Below are positions 42,206 through 50,820 of a stretch of 50,820 nucleotides of DNA, one piece after another. The notes under the pieces were generated by a model, which was given only the letters and a program-made list of their open reading frames with translations, was not told the origin of the DNA and did not search any database. Both the position numbers and the translations under genes were made by a program. The stretch lies in assembly GCA_016929795.1 (NCBI GenBank), contig JAFGIA010000318.1:1-50820 (forward strand), read 5' to 3'. The number at the start of each line of letters is the position of its first letter. Position 1 is the first letter of the stretch. This DNA comes from Anaerolineae bacterium. Its GTDB lineage: Bacteria > Chloroflexota > Anaerolineae > JAAYZQ01.

Positions 42206-43372
42206 GTGGCGCTACTCGAGATCCGTGACGTGACCAAGATCTATGACCGGCACCCTGTCCTCACTGGCGTGTCGCTCGACGTCGACGAGGGCGAGATCGT
42301 CTGCCTGCTCGGCCCGAGTGGTTCGGGCAAGAGCACGCTGCTGCGTATCGTCGCTGGCCTGGAGGCGCCCGAGGAGGGCGAAGTCCTCTACCGTGGCCGG
42401 CCGCTCACCGGTGTGCCGGTGCACCAGCGCGGATTTGGCTTCATGTTCCAGGATTATGCCCTCTTTCCGCACAAGGACGTGGCGGCGAACATTGCCTTTG
42501 GACTGCGCATGGAGGGGTGGGCGCGCAGTAGGGTCGAGGCGCGCCTCGCCGAGATGCTCGACCTGGTCGGCCTGGAAGGGTACGGCGGGCGGCGCGTCTA
42601 CGAGCTGTCGGGTGGCGAGCAGCAGCGGGTGGCACTCGCCCGCAGCCTGGCGCCCGGCCCGCGCCTGCTGATGCTCGACGAGCCGCTCGGTTCGCTCGAC
42701 CGCACGCTGCGCGAAGAGCTGATGAACGAGGTGCGCGCCATCCTGAAGCAGGTCGCGCGCCCTGGCTCCGAGCCCGCCCCACCTCGCTCCGAGCCCCGTC
42801 CCGGGGCGAGTGGTATTACGTCGATTTACGTCACCCACGATCAGCAGGAAGCATTTGCCGTGGCCGACAGGCTGGCCATCCTGCGCGCCGGCCGCATCGT
42901 GCAGCGTGGCACGCCGCAGGAAGTATACCGCCACCCGGCGTCGCCTTGGGTTGCCCGCTTTCTGGGTCTCACCAACCTGATCCCGGGCCGGGTCACTGCT
43001 ACAGACCCTACCCGCATCGACACCCCCCTCGGCGCCGTCACACTCAGCAGCCCCAGATCGGCCGGGGCCGGCCTCCATGCCGGTGTACCCGGTCCCGGCA
43101 CCGCCGTCACGGTTCTAATCCGCCCTGAGGCGGCGCAGGTGGCCGACGGTGAGGCCCCGGACGGCCTTTCCCTGCCCGCCACAGTCACGAACTGCTCCTT
43201 CCGCGGCAGTTACTACCGGCTGGCGGTGCGCCACCGATCAGGCATCGAGCTAGCGTTCGATCTGATCTCTGACGAGGGTCGGCTGCCCTGCCGTGGAGAA
43301 GAGATCGTCCTGGCGCTGCATCCCGATGGAATCAGCTTGCTTCCCGTGGAGGAATCGGATGTCGAAACGTAG
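42206..43372 (+). CDS. ABC importer ATPase, PotA/FbpC type
   Basis: A 388-residue ATPase that powers the fused permease. Walker A is GPSGSGKST, the signature is LSGGEQQRVALARS, Walker B is LLMLDEPLGSLD and the H-loop is YVTHDQQEA. A TOBE-like C-terminal half follows. It starts with GTG at 42206, one base after the permease stop, with GGAGAG upstream. Between ILKQ and GITSIYVTHD there is an extra segment of about 18 residues rich in Pro, Glu, Ser and Arg, encoded by repeated TCCGAGCCC units. It overlaps the next gene by 14 bases. Confidence 0.9.
   Translation: MALLEIRDVTKIYDRHPVLTGVSLDVDEGEIVCLLGPSGSGKSTLLRIVAGLEAPEEGEVLYRGRPLTGVPVHQRGFGFMFQDYALFPHKDVAANIAFGLRMEGWARSRVEARLAEMLDLVGLEGYGGRRVYELSGGEQQRVALARSLAPGPRLLMLDEPLGSLDRTLREELMNEVRAILKQVARPGSEPAPPRSEPRPGASGITSIYVTHDQQEAFAVADRLAILRAGRIVQRGTPQEVYRHPASPWVARFLGLTNLIPGRVTATDPTRIDTPLGAVTLSSPRSAGAGLHAGVPGPGTAVTVLIRPEAAQVADGEAPDGLSLPATVTNCSFRGSYYRLAVRHRSGIELAFDLISDEGRLPCRGEEIVLALHPDGISLLPVEESDVET
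42763..42813 (+). repeat. GCTCCGAGCCC repeat within the ABC ATPase gene
   Basis: Two copies of GCTCCGAGCCC (about 42765 and 42788) and a palindromic CCCCGTCCCGGGG encode the extra RPGSEPAPPRSEPRPGAS loop. Close relatives of this ATPase family have no insertion here. Confidence 0.6.
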
Positions 43373-43955
43373 GTCGGCCCGCGCCGGTGATGCCGGGCTG
43401 GGGCAAGGGGTCACGCCAGAAAACGAGGACCCGATCGCCGTCGAGATCGTGCGCGACGGCCGGCTGCGGACGCGCATCCACTGGGAGTGGCACGGCGACA
43501 CCGTGCGGGTGCGCGTGCCGCGCGGCGTGCGACAGGCCGACGTCGACCGCCACGTGGCCGACATTGTGGCCGAGGTCAAGCGCCGGCGCGCCCAGGTGCG
43601 CGCCCGGGCCGACGCAGATCTGGAGGCGGTGGCGCGCGAGATCAGCCGCAAGTATTTCGGCGGCGAGGTCAAGTGGCACTCGATCCGGTGGGTGGGCAAC
43701 ATGCAAAAGCGGCTGGGGAGCTGCACCACCGGTGGCCCGACAGACGGCGACATCCGCATCAGCGACAAGATCCGCGGCTGGCCCGACTGGGTGATCGAGT
43801 ACGTCGTGGCCCACGAGCTGGCGCACCGGGTGCACCCCAACCACAGCGCGGCGTTCTGGGAATACCTGGGGCGCTATCCAAAGACCGAGCGAGCGCGGGG
43901 GTTCTTGCAGGGCGTGGCGTTCCAGTCGGGGGAGGATGCGGAGGAGTGGCTATAA
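43359..43955 (+). CDS. YgjP-like metalloprotease (DUF45)
   Basis: A 198-residue predicted zinc peptidase. The active site is VVAHELAHRVHPNHSAAFW (HELAH, with a second histidine in NHSAAFW), the pattern of YgjP/SprT-like enzymes. The N-terminal half has the expected DGRLRTRIHWEWHGDTVRVRVPRGV beta part and an AREISRKYFGGEVKWHSIRWVGNMQKRLGSC segment. The ATG at 43359 lies within the ABC ATPase gene with GGAGG six bases upstream. It is probably co-transcribed but functionally unrelated to the importer. Substrate unknown. Confidence 0.87.
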   Translation: MSKRRSARAGDAGLGQGVTPENEDPIAVEIVRDGRLRTRIHWEWHGDTVRVRVPRGVRQADVDRHVADIVAEVKRRRAQVRARADADLEAVAREISRKYFGGEVKWHSIRWVGNMQKRLGSCTTGGPTDGDIRISDKIRGWPDWVIEYVVAHELAHRVHPNHSAAFWEYLGRYPKTERARGFLQGVAFQSGEDAEEWL

Positions 43956-43962
43956 CGATCCC

Positions 43963-46900
43963 CTACCGAGCCGCCACCTTCCCCCGCAGCCGGCCCGGCA
44001 GCAGCCCCCGCAGCAGGTCCATGTCGGGCTGGCGAAAGCCGCCAACGAGTGCCAGGGCCACCAGGTAGACGGCGCCGCCGACCGGGATGAGCAGGGGCCA
44101 CGGCACCCGCCCATGCACGCCCCACAGCACCCCGCCCATCACCGCCGACGCGAGCGCCGGCTGCCAGAAGAGAGAGAGCCAGGGCACGCGCCCCAGGTGT
44201 TTGCGCACCGCATAGTAAAAGGGCACCAACAAGGCCAGCTCAGAAAAGACCGTCACCACCGCGGCACCACGATAGCTAAAGAGGGGGATGGCCACCAGGT
44301 TGGCGGCAATGTTGAACGTAACACCGATCAGGAAGGCACGGGTGAGGAAGCGCTGCTGGTCGATGGCGATCAGCACGTACTGGGTGACGCTGTTGACAAA
44401 TCCAAAGGGCAAGAACCAGATGACGAGCTGCAGCGCGATCTGCGAGTCGGGCAGGTATTGGGCCCCGCCCAGCACCAGGATCAGCCCGTCGGCGATAAAG
44501 AAGGTGCCGACGGCGATGGGGAGAGCGACGATCAGCAGCAGTCGCAACGACAAGAGATAGGCACGCATCAATGAATCGCGCGCCGACGCCGCATAGCGGC
44601 TCATCAATGGAAAGACTGCCTGTGTAAAGTAGGCCGGAATGACGCCCAGGCCTTCGACGTACTTGTAGGCCGCGCCGTAATAGCCCACGGCTGTGTCCCC
44701 GTGAAACGGCTTGAGCAGGAGCGTGTCGATCCGGAAAAAGGCGATGGCCAGAAAGTGGTTGATCATGAGCGGGAACGACTCGGCCATCATCCACCGCCCC
44801 GTGCCGGCGTCCCACACCAGGCGCGGCCGGAAGCAATGGCGCAGCATCAGCGTGCCCAGCACGCCGGCGCTGACCACGTTGGCCACCACCGACACCGCTG
44901 CCAGCCCCACAAATCCCCAGCCGATCAGCAGCACCAGCACACCCAGGCTGACGCGCGTCAGCGCCGTCACCGTCGAGATGGCAGCCGGGTACTCCATCTT
45001 TTCGTAGGCATAAAAGACCGCGCTAAAGCTGTCGGCCAGGTTGCTGAAAATCATGCCCCCGGCAAAAAAGGCAACGGCGGCGACAATGTCGGTCGTCATC
45101 TGGCCCAGAAAGGCGTACACCAGGATGCCGGCGCTCATCAGTGGCAGCGACGTGAGCCACAGGATGCCGCGCAGGATCGTCGCCGTGCTGAAATAGCGGT
45201 TTTGATGCGCCCGATCCTTCGCCACCTCGCGCGTCACCAGCGTGCCCAGGCCAAAGCGCACCAGGATGTCGAAATAACCGATGAACACGATGGCGAACTG
45301 GTAGCGCCCAGCCAGTTCCGGCTCGAGGATGCGCAACATCATCATGGCAAAGACAAAGTCGATCAGCCGGTTCAGGAGCTGGAGGCCGAGCATGACCAGG
45401 CTGTTCTTGGCGACGCGGCGCACCGCCGAGTCGTCGTCGCGCTCGCGGTAGAAACGCCCCCACAGCCAGTAGAGTCCGAGGAGCAACAGAACGACGCCGG
45501 CGAGAAAGCTGCCGTACAGGCCCAGCTTCAGACTCATGGGCGTGTATTTGAACCGTACGCGGTGGGCACCCTCCGCCAGGTAGACGGCGCGGAAATTGCC
45601 GTCAGCGCGCACGATCTGCAGCTCTGTCTCGTTCTCCGGCTCGTCGCCGGGGCCAGGCATCCCCGCCCCCTCCATCAGCGGCGAGGCATACGCTTTCCAC
45701 CCCGGAAAGTAGCTGTCGGTCAGCACCAGCCATCCCGCCGCCAGCATCTCCACGTCGACGAACACCGTGTTGGCCGAGTAGGTGGCAATGCGGGCGGGGT
45801 GGAGGGGATAGTCGCGCTCGGACGTGGGATATTCGGTATTAGGCCCGGCGGTGGTGCCGTCGAGCAGGATGGTGCGCCGCGGATCGAACGTCGACAGATG
45901 CTCGGCGACGGTCGCCGGCTCCACCCATTCGACCGCCGTGGTGGGTAGGGCAAAGGCGCGCGGCATCGCGTCCACATTTTGGTAGATGTTCAGCTCGCCT
46001 TCGTAGACGAGGCGGTAGTCATCGTTCGGGATCTCGCCCTCGGTGGCGACGTAGCGCACGCCGAGCAGGTCGAGCAGCGGCGAGCTGAGGTTGTCGCGGC
46101 CATAGATCGGCGCGATGCGGTTGTAGAGGAGCTCCCCTTGCCCCTCGACCGCGCGCATGTAGGTGGCATACTGCGCCGGGATGATCGAGTCGTAGCCGCG
46201 CACGTCGTACAGGCCGTGCCGCCACGGGATGTTGGCGTTCAGCGTCCGCGTGCTGCCCTCGGGCTGATAGGTAGTGAGACGCCAGGGGCCACGGCCGGCG
46301 GCACCGGCGTCGCGATACATCTGCTCCTGTAAGAACTCGACAGACGGCGGCACAAAGTCGAGCAGGTCGGGATTGGCGGAGGGGTTGAAGCCGGCACCAA
46401 AGATCAGGAGGTCGACGGCGACGACAAGCACGGCGAGGGGTTTCCAGATTGGAAGATGGCCGTACACTGTGCGGCTTCGCCCTGAGGCTCTGCCCGAAGG
46501 GTTGGGCAGGCGCAGGTAGATCGGGCAGCGAGAGATACGTAACACGATGCCCGACGCGATCAGCATCAGGGCGAAATAGATCAGGTTGCGCCACTGGTAG
46601 GAGAGAAAGGCCTGGGCGGTGCCGAACACGGCCTGCGCCGAATCGAACACCCCGAGTAGCTGCTCTGCCACAGGCAGAAACGCCTGCGGCGCCACAAACG
46701 CGACACCCAGCGCAACCAATAGCACGCCCCCAACCCAAATGGCCGCCCAACCGAGCAGCAACCGGGTATCAGATATCGGATTTCCGATACTTGATACCCG
46801 ATTCCCCAATTTCCCAATTCCCCAATTTCCCAATCTACCAGTCCCCATCCCCGCCAACACCGCCACACTCACCGTGTAGGGCCAGACCCAGCGGAATGGA

Positions 46901-48267
46901 GAGTGGAGCTGGTTGATGCCGGGGAGGCCATAGTAGAGGAGGGCGTAGAGTGGAGTGCCAAAGACGAAAAGGAGGGAGGCGAGGGCCAGGGCGCCGAAAA
47001 TCCAGACGGGCCGGCGGTCGGGCTGCGCAGCGGCCGGCGGCACCGGCGTCGAGGTTCGCTGGCCCCGCGCCCAGGGCCAACGTGCGGGCAGCAGCGCGAC
47101 AAGCGCCAGGAGCAAGGGCAGGATGCCCACATAACTGCCCGCCTCGACGTAATTCTTGATCCCCCAGTGGGTGCCGGCGGCCCGGTCGAGCGCCACCCAC
47201 TCGCGTGCCACCAGGTCCCAGTAGCCATGGTGCGACGGGTTGCCGAAAAAGTCGGGCACCAGGAAGGTGACGATCTGGCGTGTCGGGAAGGCCCAGCCGG
47301 TGACGTCGGCATAGGTCACCGAGCCTTCTCGAAAGTTCTGTGTGACCAATTCGAACAAGGGCACGAGCTGAACCGACCCAAGCGCCAGGCCGAGCGCAAC
47401 CATGACCCCCAGCCACACCCCCAGGCGCGCGGCCGGCTGCCAGGCGCCCACCCGGCGCCAGAGCATGATCAGGCGCACCAGGGCGTAATAGGCCACCACG
47501 AGCAGCGTGTAGACCAGGATCTCGGGATGGCCGGCCAGGACGTGCACGCCGAGGGCCACGGCGCCAAGGACGACGTACACGATCGGCACAAAGGGGCCGG
47601 CCCCCTTTTCTTCCTGTCTTTGCATCATGATCTCGATCACGGCCAGCAGCAGCGGCAGCCACGCCGCCGCGGCGAGGATCATGGTGAATACGACACTGAC
47701 CAGGAAAAAGGCGCTCAACTGGTAGACGATGCCGGCGACGAGGGCGCCCCACCGCCCGAGGCGCAGCACGCGCACGAGAGCATACATCGCCGCGCCCGCC
47801 AGCCAGAGCTGCAGCACGGTGAAGAGGCCGTAGGCGCGCGCCAGCGGCAGCACGTAAAAGATCGCGCTCAGGGGGTAGAGGGCCGAGTGCTGCCCGGCGG
47901 CGAGAAAGGGCACACCGGCAAAGAGGTGCGGATTCCACAGCGGGAGCTGCCCGGCACGCAGCGACTCGACGATGAACTGCTTCCACACCATGTTTTCGAG
48001 CACCAGGTCGCTGAGCAGCTCGTTGTGCGGGGGCAGATCGACGCCCAGGTCAGGCGCAAAGGTGCGGTACGGCTCCCACTGGTAGAGGTTGTCCGCGGGC
48101 AGCAGCGTGCGCGAGCCGGCGGTGACCGGCCCAAAGAGCACGAGCGGCAGCAGCAGCAGGACGAGCAGCGCTCCGGCGTCGGGGAGCCAGCGGGATGGTC
48201 GCAAGGGGGAACCCTGTGTCAGACCGCGGATGACGGGTGGCGGTCGCGGATGCTCCGGTGGCGCCAC
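43963..48267 (-). CDS. YfhO-type membrane protein fused to a Wzx-like flippase
   Basis: A 1434-residue membrane protein. Residues 1-945 follow the YfhO plan: an N-terminal helix, [35 protein letters not shown], many helices, and an extracytoplasmic C-terminal part with [15 protein letters not shown] before a last helix. YfhO uses polyprenyl-phosphate sugars to glycosylate surface polymers. Residues 950-1434 are a 12-14-helix oligosaccharide flippase (MOP superfamily). Two repeat-encoded insertions occur at about 472-507 and 585-609. The GTG at 48267 lies within the glycosyltransferase gene; a TTG at 48204 is possible. The upstream glycosyltransferase probably supplies its lipid-linked sugar. 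Confidence 0.85.
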   Translation of the reverse strand: MAPPEHPRPPPVIRGLTQGSPLRPSRWLPDAGALLVLLLLPLVLFGPVTAGSRTLLPADNLYQWEPYRTFAPDLGVDLPPHNELLSDLVLENMVWKQFIVESLRAGQLPLWNPHLFAGVPFLAAGQHSALYPLSAIFYVLPLARAYGLFTVLQLWLAGAAMYALVRVLRLGRWGALVAGIVYQLSAFFLVSVVFTMILAAAAWLPLLLAVIEIMMQRQEEKGAGPFVPIVYVVLGAVALGVHVLAGHPEILVYTLLVVAYYALVRLIMLWRRVGAWQPAARLGVWLGVMVALGLALGSVQLVPLFELVTQNFREGSVTYADVTGWAFPTRQIVTFLVPDFFGNPSHHGYWDLVAREWVALDRAAGTHWGIKNYVEAGSYVGILPLLLALVALLPARWPWARGQRTSTPVPPAAAQPDRRPVWIFGALALASLLFVFGTPLYALLYYGLPGINQLHSPFRWVWPYTVSVAVLAGMGTGRLGNWGIGKLGNRVSSIGNPISDTRLLLGWAAIWVGGVLLVALGVAFVAPQAFLPVAEQLLGVFDSAQAVFGTAQAFLSYQWRNLIYFALMLIASGIVLRISRCPIYLRLPNPSGRASGRSRTVYGHLPIWKPLAVLVVAVDLLIFGAGFNPSANPDLLDFVPPSVEFLQEQMYRDAGAAGRGPWRLTTYQPEGSTRTLNANIPWRHGLYDVRGYDSIIPAQYATYMRAVEGQGELLYNRIAPIYGRDNLSSPLLDLLGVRYVATEGEIPNDDYRLVYEGELNIYQNVDAMPRAFALPTTAVEWVEPATVAEHLSTFDPRRTILLDGTTAGPNTEYPTSERDYPLHPARIATYSANTVFVDVEMLAAGWLVLTDSYFPGWKAYASPLMEGAGMPGPGDEPENETELQIVRADGNFRAVYLAEGAHRVRFKYTPMSLKLGLYGSFLAGVVLLLLGLYWLWGRFYRERDDDSAVRRVAKNSLVMLGLQLLNRLIDFVFAMMMLRILEPELAGRYQFAIVFIGYFDILVRFGLGTLVTREVAKDRAHQNRYFSTATILRGILWLTSLPLMSAGILVYAFLGQMTTDIVAAVAFFAGGMIFSNLADSFSAVFYAYEKMEYPAAISTVTALTRVSLGVLVLLIGWGFVGLAAVSVVANVVSAGVLGTLMLRHCFRPRLVWDAGTGRWMMAESFPLMINHFLAIAFFRIDTLLLKPFHGDTAVGYYGAAYKYVEGLGVIPAYFTQAVFPLMSRYAASARDSLMRAYLLSLRLLLIVALPIAVGTFFIADGLILVLGGAQYLPDSQIALQLVIWFLPFGFVNSVTQYVLIAIDQQRFLTRAFLIGVTFNIAANLVAIPLFSYRGAAVVTVFSELALLVPFYYAVRKHLGRVPWLSLFWQPALASAVMGGVLWGVHGRVPWPLLIPVGGAVYLVALALVGGFRQPDMDLLRGLLPGRLRGKVAAR
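46440..46510 (-). repeat. 26-nt dispersed repeat inside the YfhO-flippase gene
   Basis: Positions 46449-46474 are the exact reverse complement of 27935-27960 (26 of 26). On this strand they read RTVYGHLP, the same peptide as in the other gene. A GC-rich palindromic segment (GCCCGAAGGG and neighbours, 46476-46510) adjoins it. Confidence 0.85.
46745..46850 (-). repeat. TTCCCAAT octamers inside the YfhO-flippase gene
   Basis: Octamers of the TTCCCAAT/TCCCCAAT type (46800-46846) and an adjacent near-palindrome around 46764-46802 (ATCGGATTTCCGAT core, with GGTATC and GATACC flanks) encode [11 protein letters not shown] and neighbours. The insertion is between predicted membrane helices. Confidence 0.8.
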
Positions 48268-48974
48268 CGGATCTGCCAGGTGCGCAGCGCCGCCTCGATC
48301 TTGATGCGCATCGTCATTTTCGACTGCCCGATGCGCCGGTCCTCAAAATAGATCGGCACCTCGAGCACCCGGTAACCGAGCTTTTCTGTCAGGTAGGCCA
48401 TTTCCACCTGAAAGACATAGCCGTTCGAGCGCACGCGGTCGAGGCCGATCCCCTCCAGCGTGGCGCGCCGCCAGCACTTGAACCCGGCGGTCGCATCCTT
48501 GACCTTCAGGCCCAGGATCAGCCGGGTGTAGATGCTGTTCGCCCACCAGCTCAGCAGGTATCGCCCCCAGCTCCACCGCTCGTCAAGGCGCCCGCCCGCC
48601 ACGTACCGCGAGCCCACGACCACGTCATAGTCGCCGATGGCGGCAAGGAACTCGGGGATGCACGCCGGCGAATGGGAAAAATCGGCATCCATCTGCACGA
48701 TGAAATCCGCAGAGTGGTCCAGGGCAACCCGAAACCCGGCGATGTAGGCCGTACCCAATCCCCCCTTGCCTGCCCGGTGCATCACCGCCACCCGCTCTGG
48801 GTGACGAGCTGCCAGGCCATCGGCAATCTTGCCAGTGCCGTCAGGCGAGTTGTCGTCTACCACCAGGATGCTCAGTCCCGGCAGATCGAGTGCGAGCAGC
48901 TCGCCGATCATGGCCGGCAGGTTGTCGGCCTCGTTATAGGTGGGAAGCACGATCATGACTTTTGAGTTGCCCAT
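48219..48974 (-). CDS. polyprenyl-phosphate mannosyltransferase-like glycosyltransferase
   Basis: A 251-residue GT2-family enzyme resembling dolichol/polyprenol-phosphate mannose synthase (Dpm1/Ppm1). It has [33 protein letters not shown] (the metal-binding DxD), GSRYVAGG and TAGFKCWRR. It would transfer a sugar from a nucleotide sugar to a polyprenyl phosphate on the cytoplasmic face. The ATG at 48974 has AAAGGGG upstream and a consensus promoter precedes it at 49044-49072. It overlaps the YfhO-flippase gene by 49 bases and likely provides the donor for it. GDP-mannose also feeds the gmd product elsewhere in the window. Confidence 0.92.
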   Translation of the reverse strand: MGNSKVMIVLPTYNEADNLPAMIGELLALDLPGLSILVVDDNSPDGTGKIADGLAARHPERVAVMHRAGKGGLGTAYIAGFRVALDHSADFIVQMDADFSHSPACIPEFLAAIGDYDVVVGSRYVAGGRLDERWSWGRYLLSWWANSIYTRLILGLKVKDATAGFKCWRRATLEGIGLDRVRSNGYVFQVEMAYLTEKLGYRVLEVPIYFEDRRIGQSKMTMRIKIEAALRTWQIRWRHRSIRDRHPSSAV

Positions 48975-49043
48975 AAACCCCTTTGTCTACCACTTGCCAT
49001 GGTATACGTCTGTGCCCGCGGCACACCCAGGCAAGACTGGCTG

Positions 49044-49072
49044 ATTATACTATGGCGCGGCGCTTAGGTCAA
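49044..49072 (-). promoter_or_regulatory. promoter of the glycosyltransferase operon
   Basis: On the minus strand TTGACC (49072-49067) and TATAAT (49049-49044), spacer 17 bp. It overlaps the 3' end of the nucleotidyltransferase gene and drives the glycosyltransferase/YfhO-flippase pair. Confidence 0.8.
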
Positions 49073-49841
49073 CAATCTGCGCCCACCAGGCCACGGCGCT
49101 TTCCAACACCGCCACGCCGGCTGCTATCAGCTCCAGCGCGCCCTCAAGTGACGCCTCTGCCGGATAGTAGGCGCGCACGGCGGCGTAAAACCGTTCCGCG
49201 GCCCGGCGCACACCCGCAGGCAGGCGCCCGATCGCCTGCACCTTGGGGAGTTGCCACGTAGTCAGTGGCTCGCCCTCGTGCAGCGCCAGCACGTGGTAGA
49301 CGACAGGCCACACCTCTGTGCACAGCAGGCGCAGGCTGCGCGCCATGCGCTCGCTGCCATGGCCCAGCAGCTTGCCCATCAGGTGGGCGGGCGCCGGGTC
49401 GAGCGTCGCCAGCGACCGGCGTGCGGAATCGATCAGGTCGGCGGCCGTCGCCTCGGGGATGGGCAGCCGGCCCGCGATCAGGTGGTAGGCCCCCGGGATC
49501 GGCCCCACCCAACCCGGCTCGGCGTGCACCCGGCGCGGATAACACTGCACGTAGCGGAATGGGCCAAGGGCCACCCCTTCCAGCTCGCGCCGGATGGCAA
49601 ACCCGACCTCGAGGGGGAGCTGCCCGTGCCACGTAAACGCCGCATCGTCGAGGTATAGCTGCAGGTCGAGGTCGCTGCACCCCGGGACGAATCCTCCCTT
49701 CACCGCCGACCCGTGCGCGACGAGTCCGACGAACCACGCGCCCACGTGCCGCAGGTAGATCTCGACGCACGCCCGCGCCACCGGCTGCGCCTCAGCCACC
49801 AACCCCGTCACGTCGATGCCCGTCTGCGCCCCCTCGTCCAT
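49050..49841 (-). CDS. nucleotidyltransferase-domain protein
   Basis: A 263-residue protein of the DNA polymerase beta-like nucleotidyltransferase superfamily. The motif VAHGSAVKGGFVPGCSDLDLQLYL is the GS-x-DxD signature that binds metal and nucleotide. The rest is mostly helical and resembles predicted kanamycin- or streptomycin-type adenylyltransferases and other stand-alone enzymes; the substrate cannot be assigned. ATG codons at 49844 and 49841 follow AAGGGGGG; 49841 gives the better spacing. The open frame to 49883 starts in an octamer repeat and is probably not translated. It follows the glycosidase gene by about 30 bp. Confidence 0.78.
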   Translation of the reverse strand: MDEGAQTGIDVTGLVAEAQPVARACVEIYLRHVGAWFVGLVAHGSAVKGGFVPGCSDLDLQLYLDDAAFTWHGQLPLEVGFAIRRELEGVALGPFRYVQCYPRRVHAEPGWVGPIPGAYHLIAGRLPIPEATAADLIDSARRSLATLDPAPAHLMGKLLGHGSERMARSLRLLCTEVWPVVYHVLALHEGEPLTTWQLPKVQAIGRLPAGVRRAAERFYAAVRAYYPAEASLEGALELIAAGVAVLESAVAWWAQIVDLSAAP

Positions 49842-49856
49842 CATCCCCCCCTTGTC

Positions 49857-49887
49857 ACTGGTTCCCCAATCCCTAATACCCAATATC
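49857..49887. repeat. octamer-type repeat at the glycosidase stop
   Basis: Units of the CCCAATCC/CCTAATAC/CCAATATC type lie here. On the minus strand they supply the last residues of the glycosidase (EDIGY) and its TAG stop. The same family, plus-strand GTATTGGG, is at 19815-19852. Confidence 0.6.
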
Positions 49888-50820
49888 CTCCCTCTCCGCC
49901 GCCCACATCTCGTCGAACATCGATTTGATCTCGGCGGGGGAGAGGACGGCGGCGGTGAGGGGATCGAGCATCAATGCGTGCAGGGCCGCCTGCCGGTCGC
50001 GGTTCAGCACCGATTCGACCATCAGCTCGTGCACGTGCATGTGCGCGGCGTCGAGGGCGGCCATCTGCGGCGGCAGGGGGCCAAAGTGGGTGGGGTGCAG
50101 CCCCGTGCCGTCGACGAGGATCGGGACCTCCACGCAGCCGCCGGCGGGCAGGTTGTCGATCAGCCCACTGTTCAGCACGTTGCCGTGAATGACCGCTGGC
50201 CGCCCCGTCTCGATGGCCTCCACAATATCGGCCGCGTACTCGCTGCTGCGGTGCAGCACGATCTCGCTCCGGCCTTCGAGCTGGGCACGCACCGCCTCTT
50301 CCGCCTCGCGCCGCCAGCGCGGCCAGTTGTGGGCGTAAAAGCCGCTCTCGCCGCGATAGCCCTCGCGCACGTAGCGCGCCAGCAGGTGGGGCCGCTTGCG
50401 AAAGTAGGGCAGGTACTCGGATAGGTGGCCGCTCGACTCGGTGACGAACGCGCCAAAGTGAAGCATCACCTCAAAGCGCACCGGGTCGCAGTCGTAAATC
50501 TCGGGGTCGCGCGCCGCGGCGCGCAGCCGTGGATAGAGGTCCTCGCCGTCGCGGGTCAGCTCCACGAACCACGCCAGGTGGTTAATGCCGCCACACCGGA
50601 AGCGCAGCTCTTCGTAGGGCACGTCGACGTAGCCAGCGATCTGGCGCGACGTGCCCTGCACCGAGTGGCACAGGCCCACCAGCGCCAGGCCGGTGGCGCG
50701 CAGGGCGAGCAGGGTCAGCGCCGACATGGGGTTGGTATAGTTCATGACGACCGCGCCGGGGCAGAGGCGCTCGACATCGCGCACGATATCGAGCCACGCC
50801 GGCCCGGTGCGCACCATCTT
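49873..50820 (-). CDS. glycoside hydrolase family 4, partial
   Basis: The C-terminal 315 or so residues of a family 4 glycosidase (alpha-galactosidase/alpha-glucosidase, MelA-like); the 5' end lies beyond the window, reading continues past its first visible ATG at 50817. Family 4 enzymes use NAD and a divalent metal. Landmarks are NYTNPMSAL (part of the active site), GLCHSVQG with the metal-binding cysteine, and GINHLAWFVELTRDG with the metal-binding histidine. The C-terminal helical part is intact. The NAD-binding fold is missing from the window. The last codons are in an octamer-like repeat. It would process sugars such as melibiose. Confidence 0.9.
   Translation of the reverse strand, partial: KMVRTGPAWLDIVRDVERLCPGAVVMNYTNPMSALTLLALRATGLALVGLCHSVQGTSRQIAGYVDVPYEELRFRCGGINHLAWFVELTRDGEDLYPRLRAAARDPEIYDCDPVRFEVMLHFGAFVTESSGHLSEYLPYFRKRPHLLARYVREGYRGESGFYAHNWPRWRREAEEAVRAQLEGRSEIVLHRSSEYAADIVEAIETGRPAVIHGNVLNSGLIDNLPAGGCVEVPILVDGTGLHPTHFGPLPPQMAALDAAHMHVHELMVESVLNRDRQAALHALMLDPLTAAVLSPAEIKSMFDEMWAAEREDIGY

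Noticed and set aside
46903..48351. 482-residue antisense frame opposite YfhO
   Set aside because: His/Gln/Arg-rich shadow of a membrane protein, no domain.
49842..49883. Longer start of the nucleotidyltransferase
   Set aside because: The extra residues come from an octamer repeat with a TTG start and overlap the glycosidase stop; internal ATGs follow a GGGGGG ribosome-binding site.

Overview
The window is a GC-rich (roughly 60-65% by eye) bacterial chromosome segment without transposases, integrases, rRNA, tRNA or CRISPR arrays. Gene content and style point to Chloroflexota, probably an Anaerolineae-like lineage: an SOS box of the GAAC-N4-GTTC type, many GTG/TTG starts, MoxR/DUF58/von Willebrand operons, YfhO-type membrane proteins, and octamer short tandem repeats scattered through genes and gaps. 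The lineage is inferred from overall resemblance; no marker gene was compared. Promoters are easy to see: ten close matches to TTGnnn-17 bp-TAnnnT (plus one with an 18 bp spacer) sit in front of likely operon starts on both strands.

Layout. 1-6.5 kb: lexA under its own SOS box; a histidine/aromatic ammonia-lyase with an unusual Ala-Cys-Gly prosthetic-group triad and a small unknown protein (minus strand); then fur and feoA-feoB-feoC (plus strand), where fur and feoA share a 21-bp operator-like sequence. 6.5-9.6 kb (minus): polyphosphate kinase followed by a metallophosphoesterase. 9.6-15.5 kb (minus): a tightly packed five-gene operon (two tandem zinc-ribbon proteins, a radical SAM enzyme, a saccharopine-dehydrogenase-like reductase and an FAD desaturase-like oxidoreductase), preceded by a small membrane protein. 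I cannot assign this operon to a known pathway. 15.6-18.8 kb (plus): DUF362 protein, PHP-domain phosphoesterase and a YbbR-repeat protein. 18.8-22.0 kb (minus): a secreted papain-type protease carrying an N-terminal chagasin-like inhibitor domain, then a PadR-type regulator and GDP-mannose 4,6-dehydratase.

22.5-37.5 kb (plus): an eight-gene, 15-kb run that encodes a membrane-anchored secreted protein, an ABC-2 transporter, a coiled-coil/QG-repeat membrane protein, a MoxR AAA+ ATPase, a DUF58 protein, an MFS transporter and a 1636-residue protein with three vWA domains. Several boundaries are ATGA or TGAATG, so translation is coupled. The last protein appears to be two ancestral genes joined through an octamer repeat tract. 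37.5-40.3 kb (minus): a 925-residue protein with four cyclic-nucleotide-binding-like domains and two membrane-anchored bacterial PH domains. 40.4-44.0 kb (plus): an ABC importer (fused permease plus ATPase) and a YgjP-type metalloprotease. 44.0-49.0 kb (minus): a polyprenyl-phosphate-mannose synthase-like glycosyltransferase and a YfhO-flippase fusion, likely a surface-glycosylation module. 49.0-50.8 kb (minus): a nucleotidyltransferase-domain protein and the 3' part of a family 4 glycoside hydrolase.

The most unusual feature is a set of octamer repeats (CTACCAAT, CCTTCCAA, TTCCCAAT and relatives) and other short repeats. They sit in gaps and also inside reading frames, where they add low-complexity peptide segments, fuse two genes, and form hairpins. 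One 26-nt sequence occurs inside two unrelated genes 18.5 kb apart and is read in the same frame in both.
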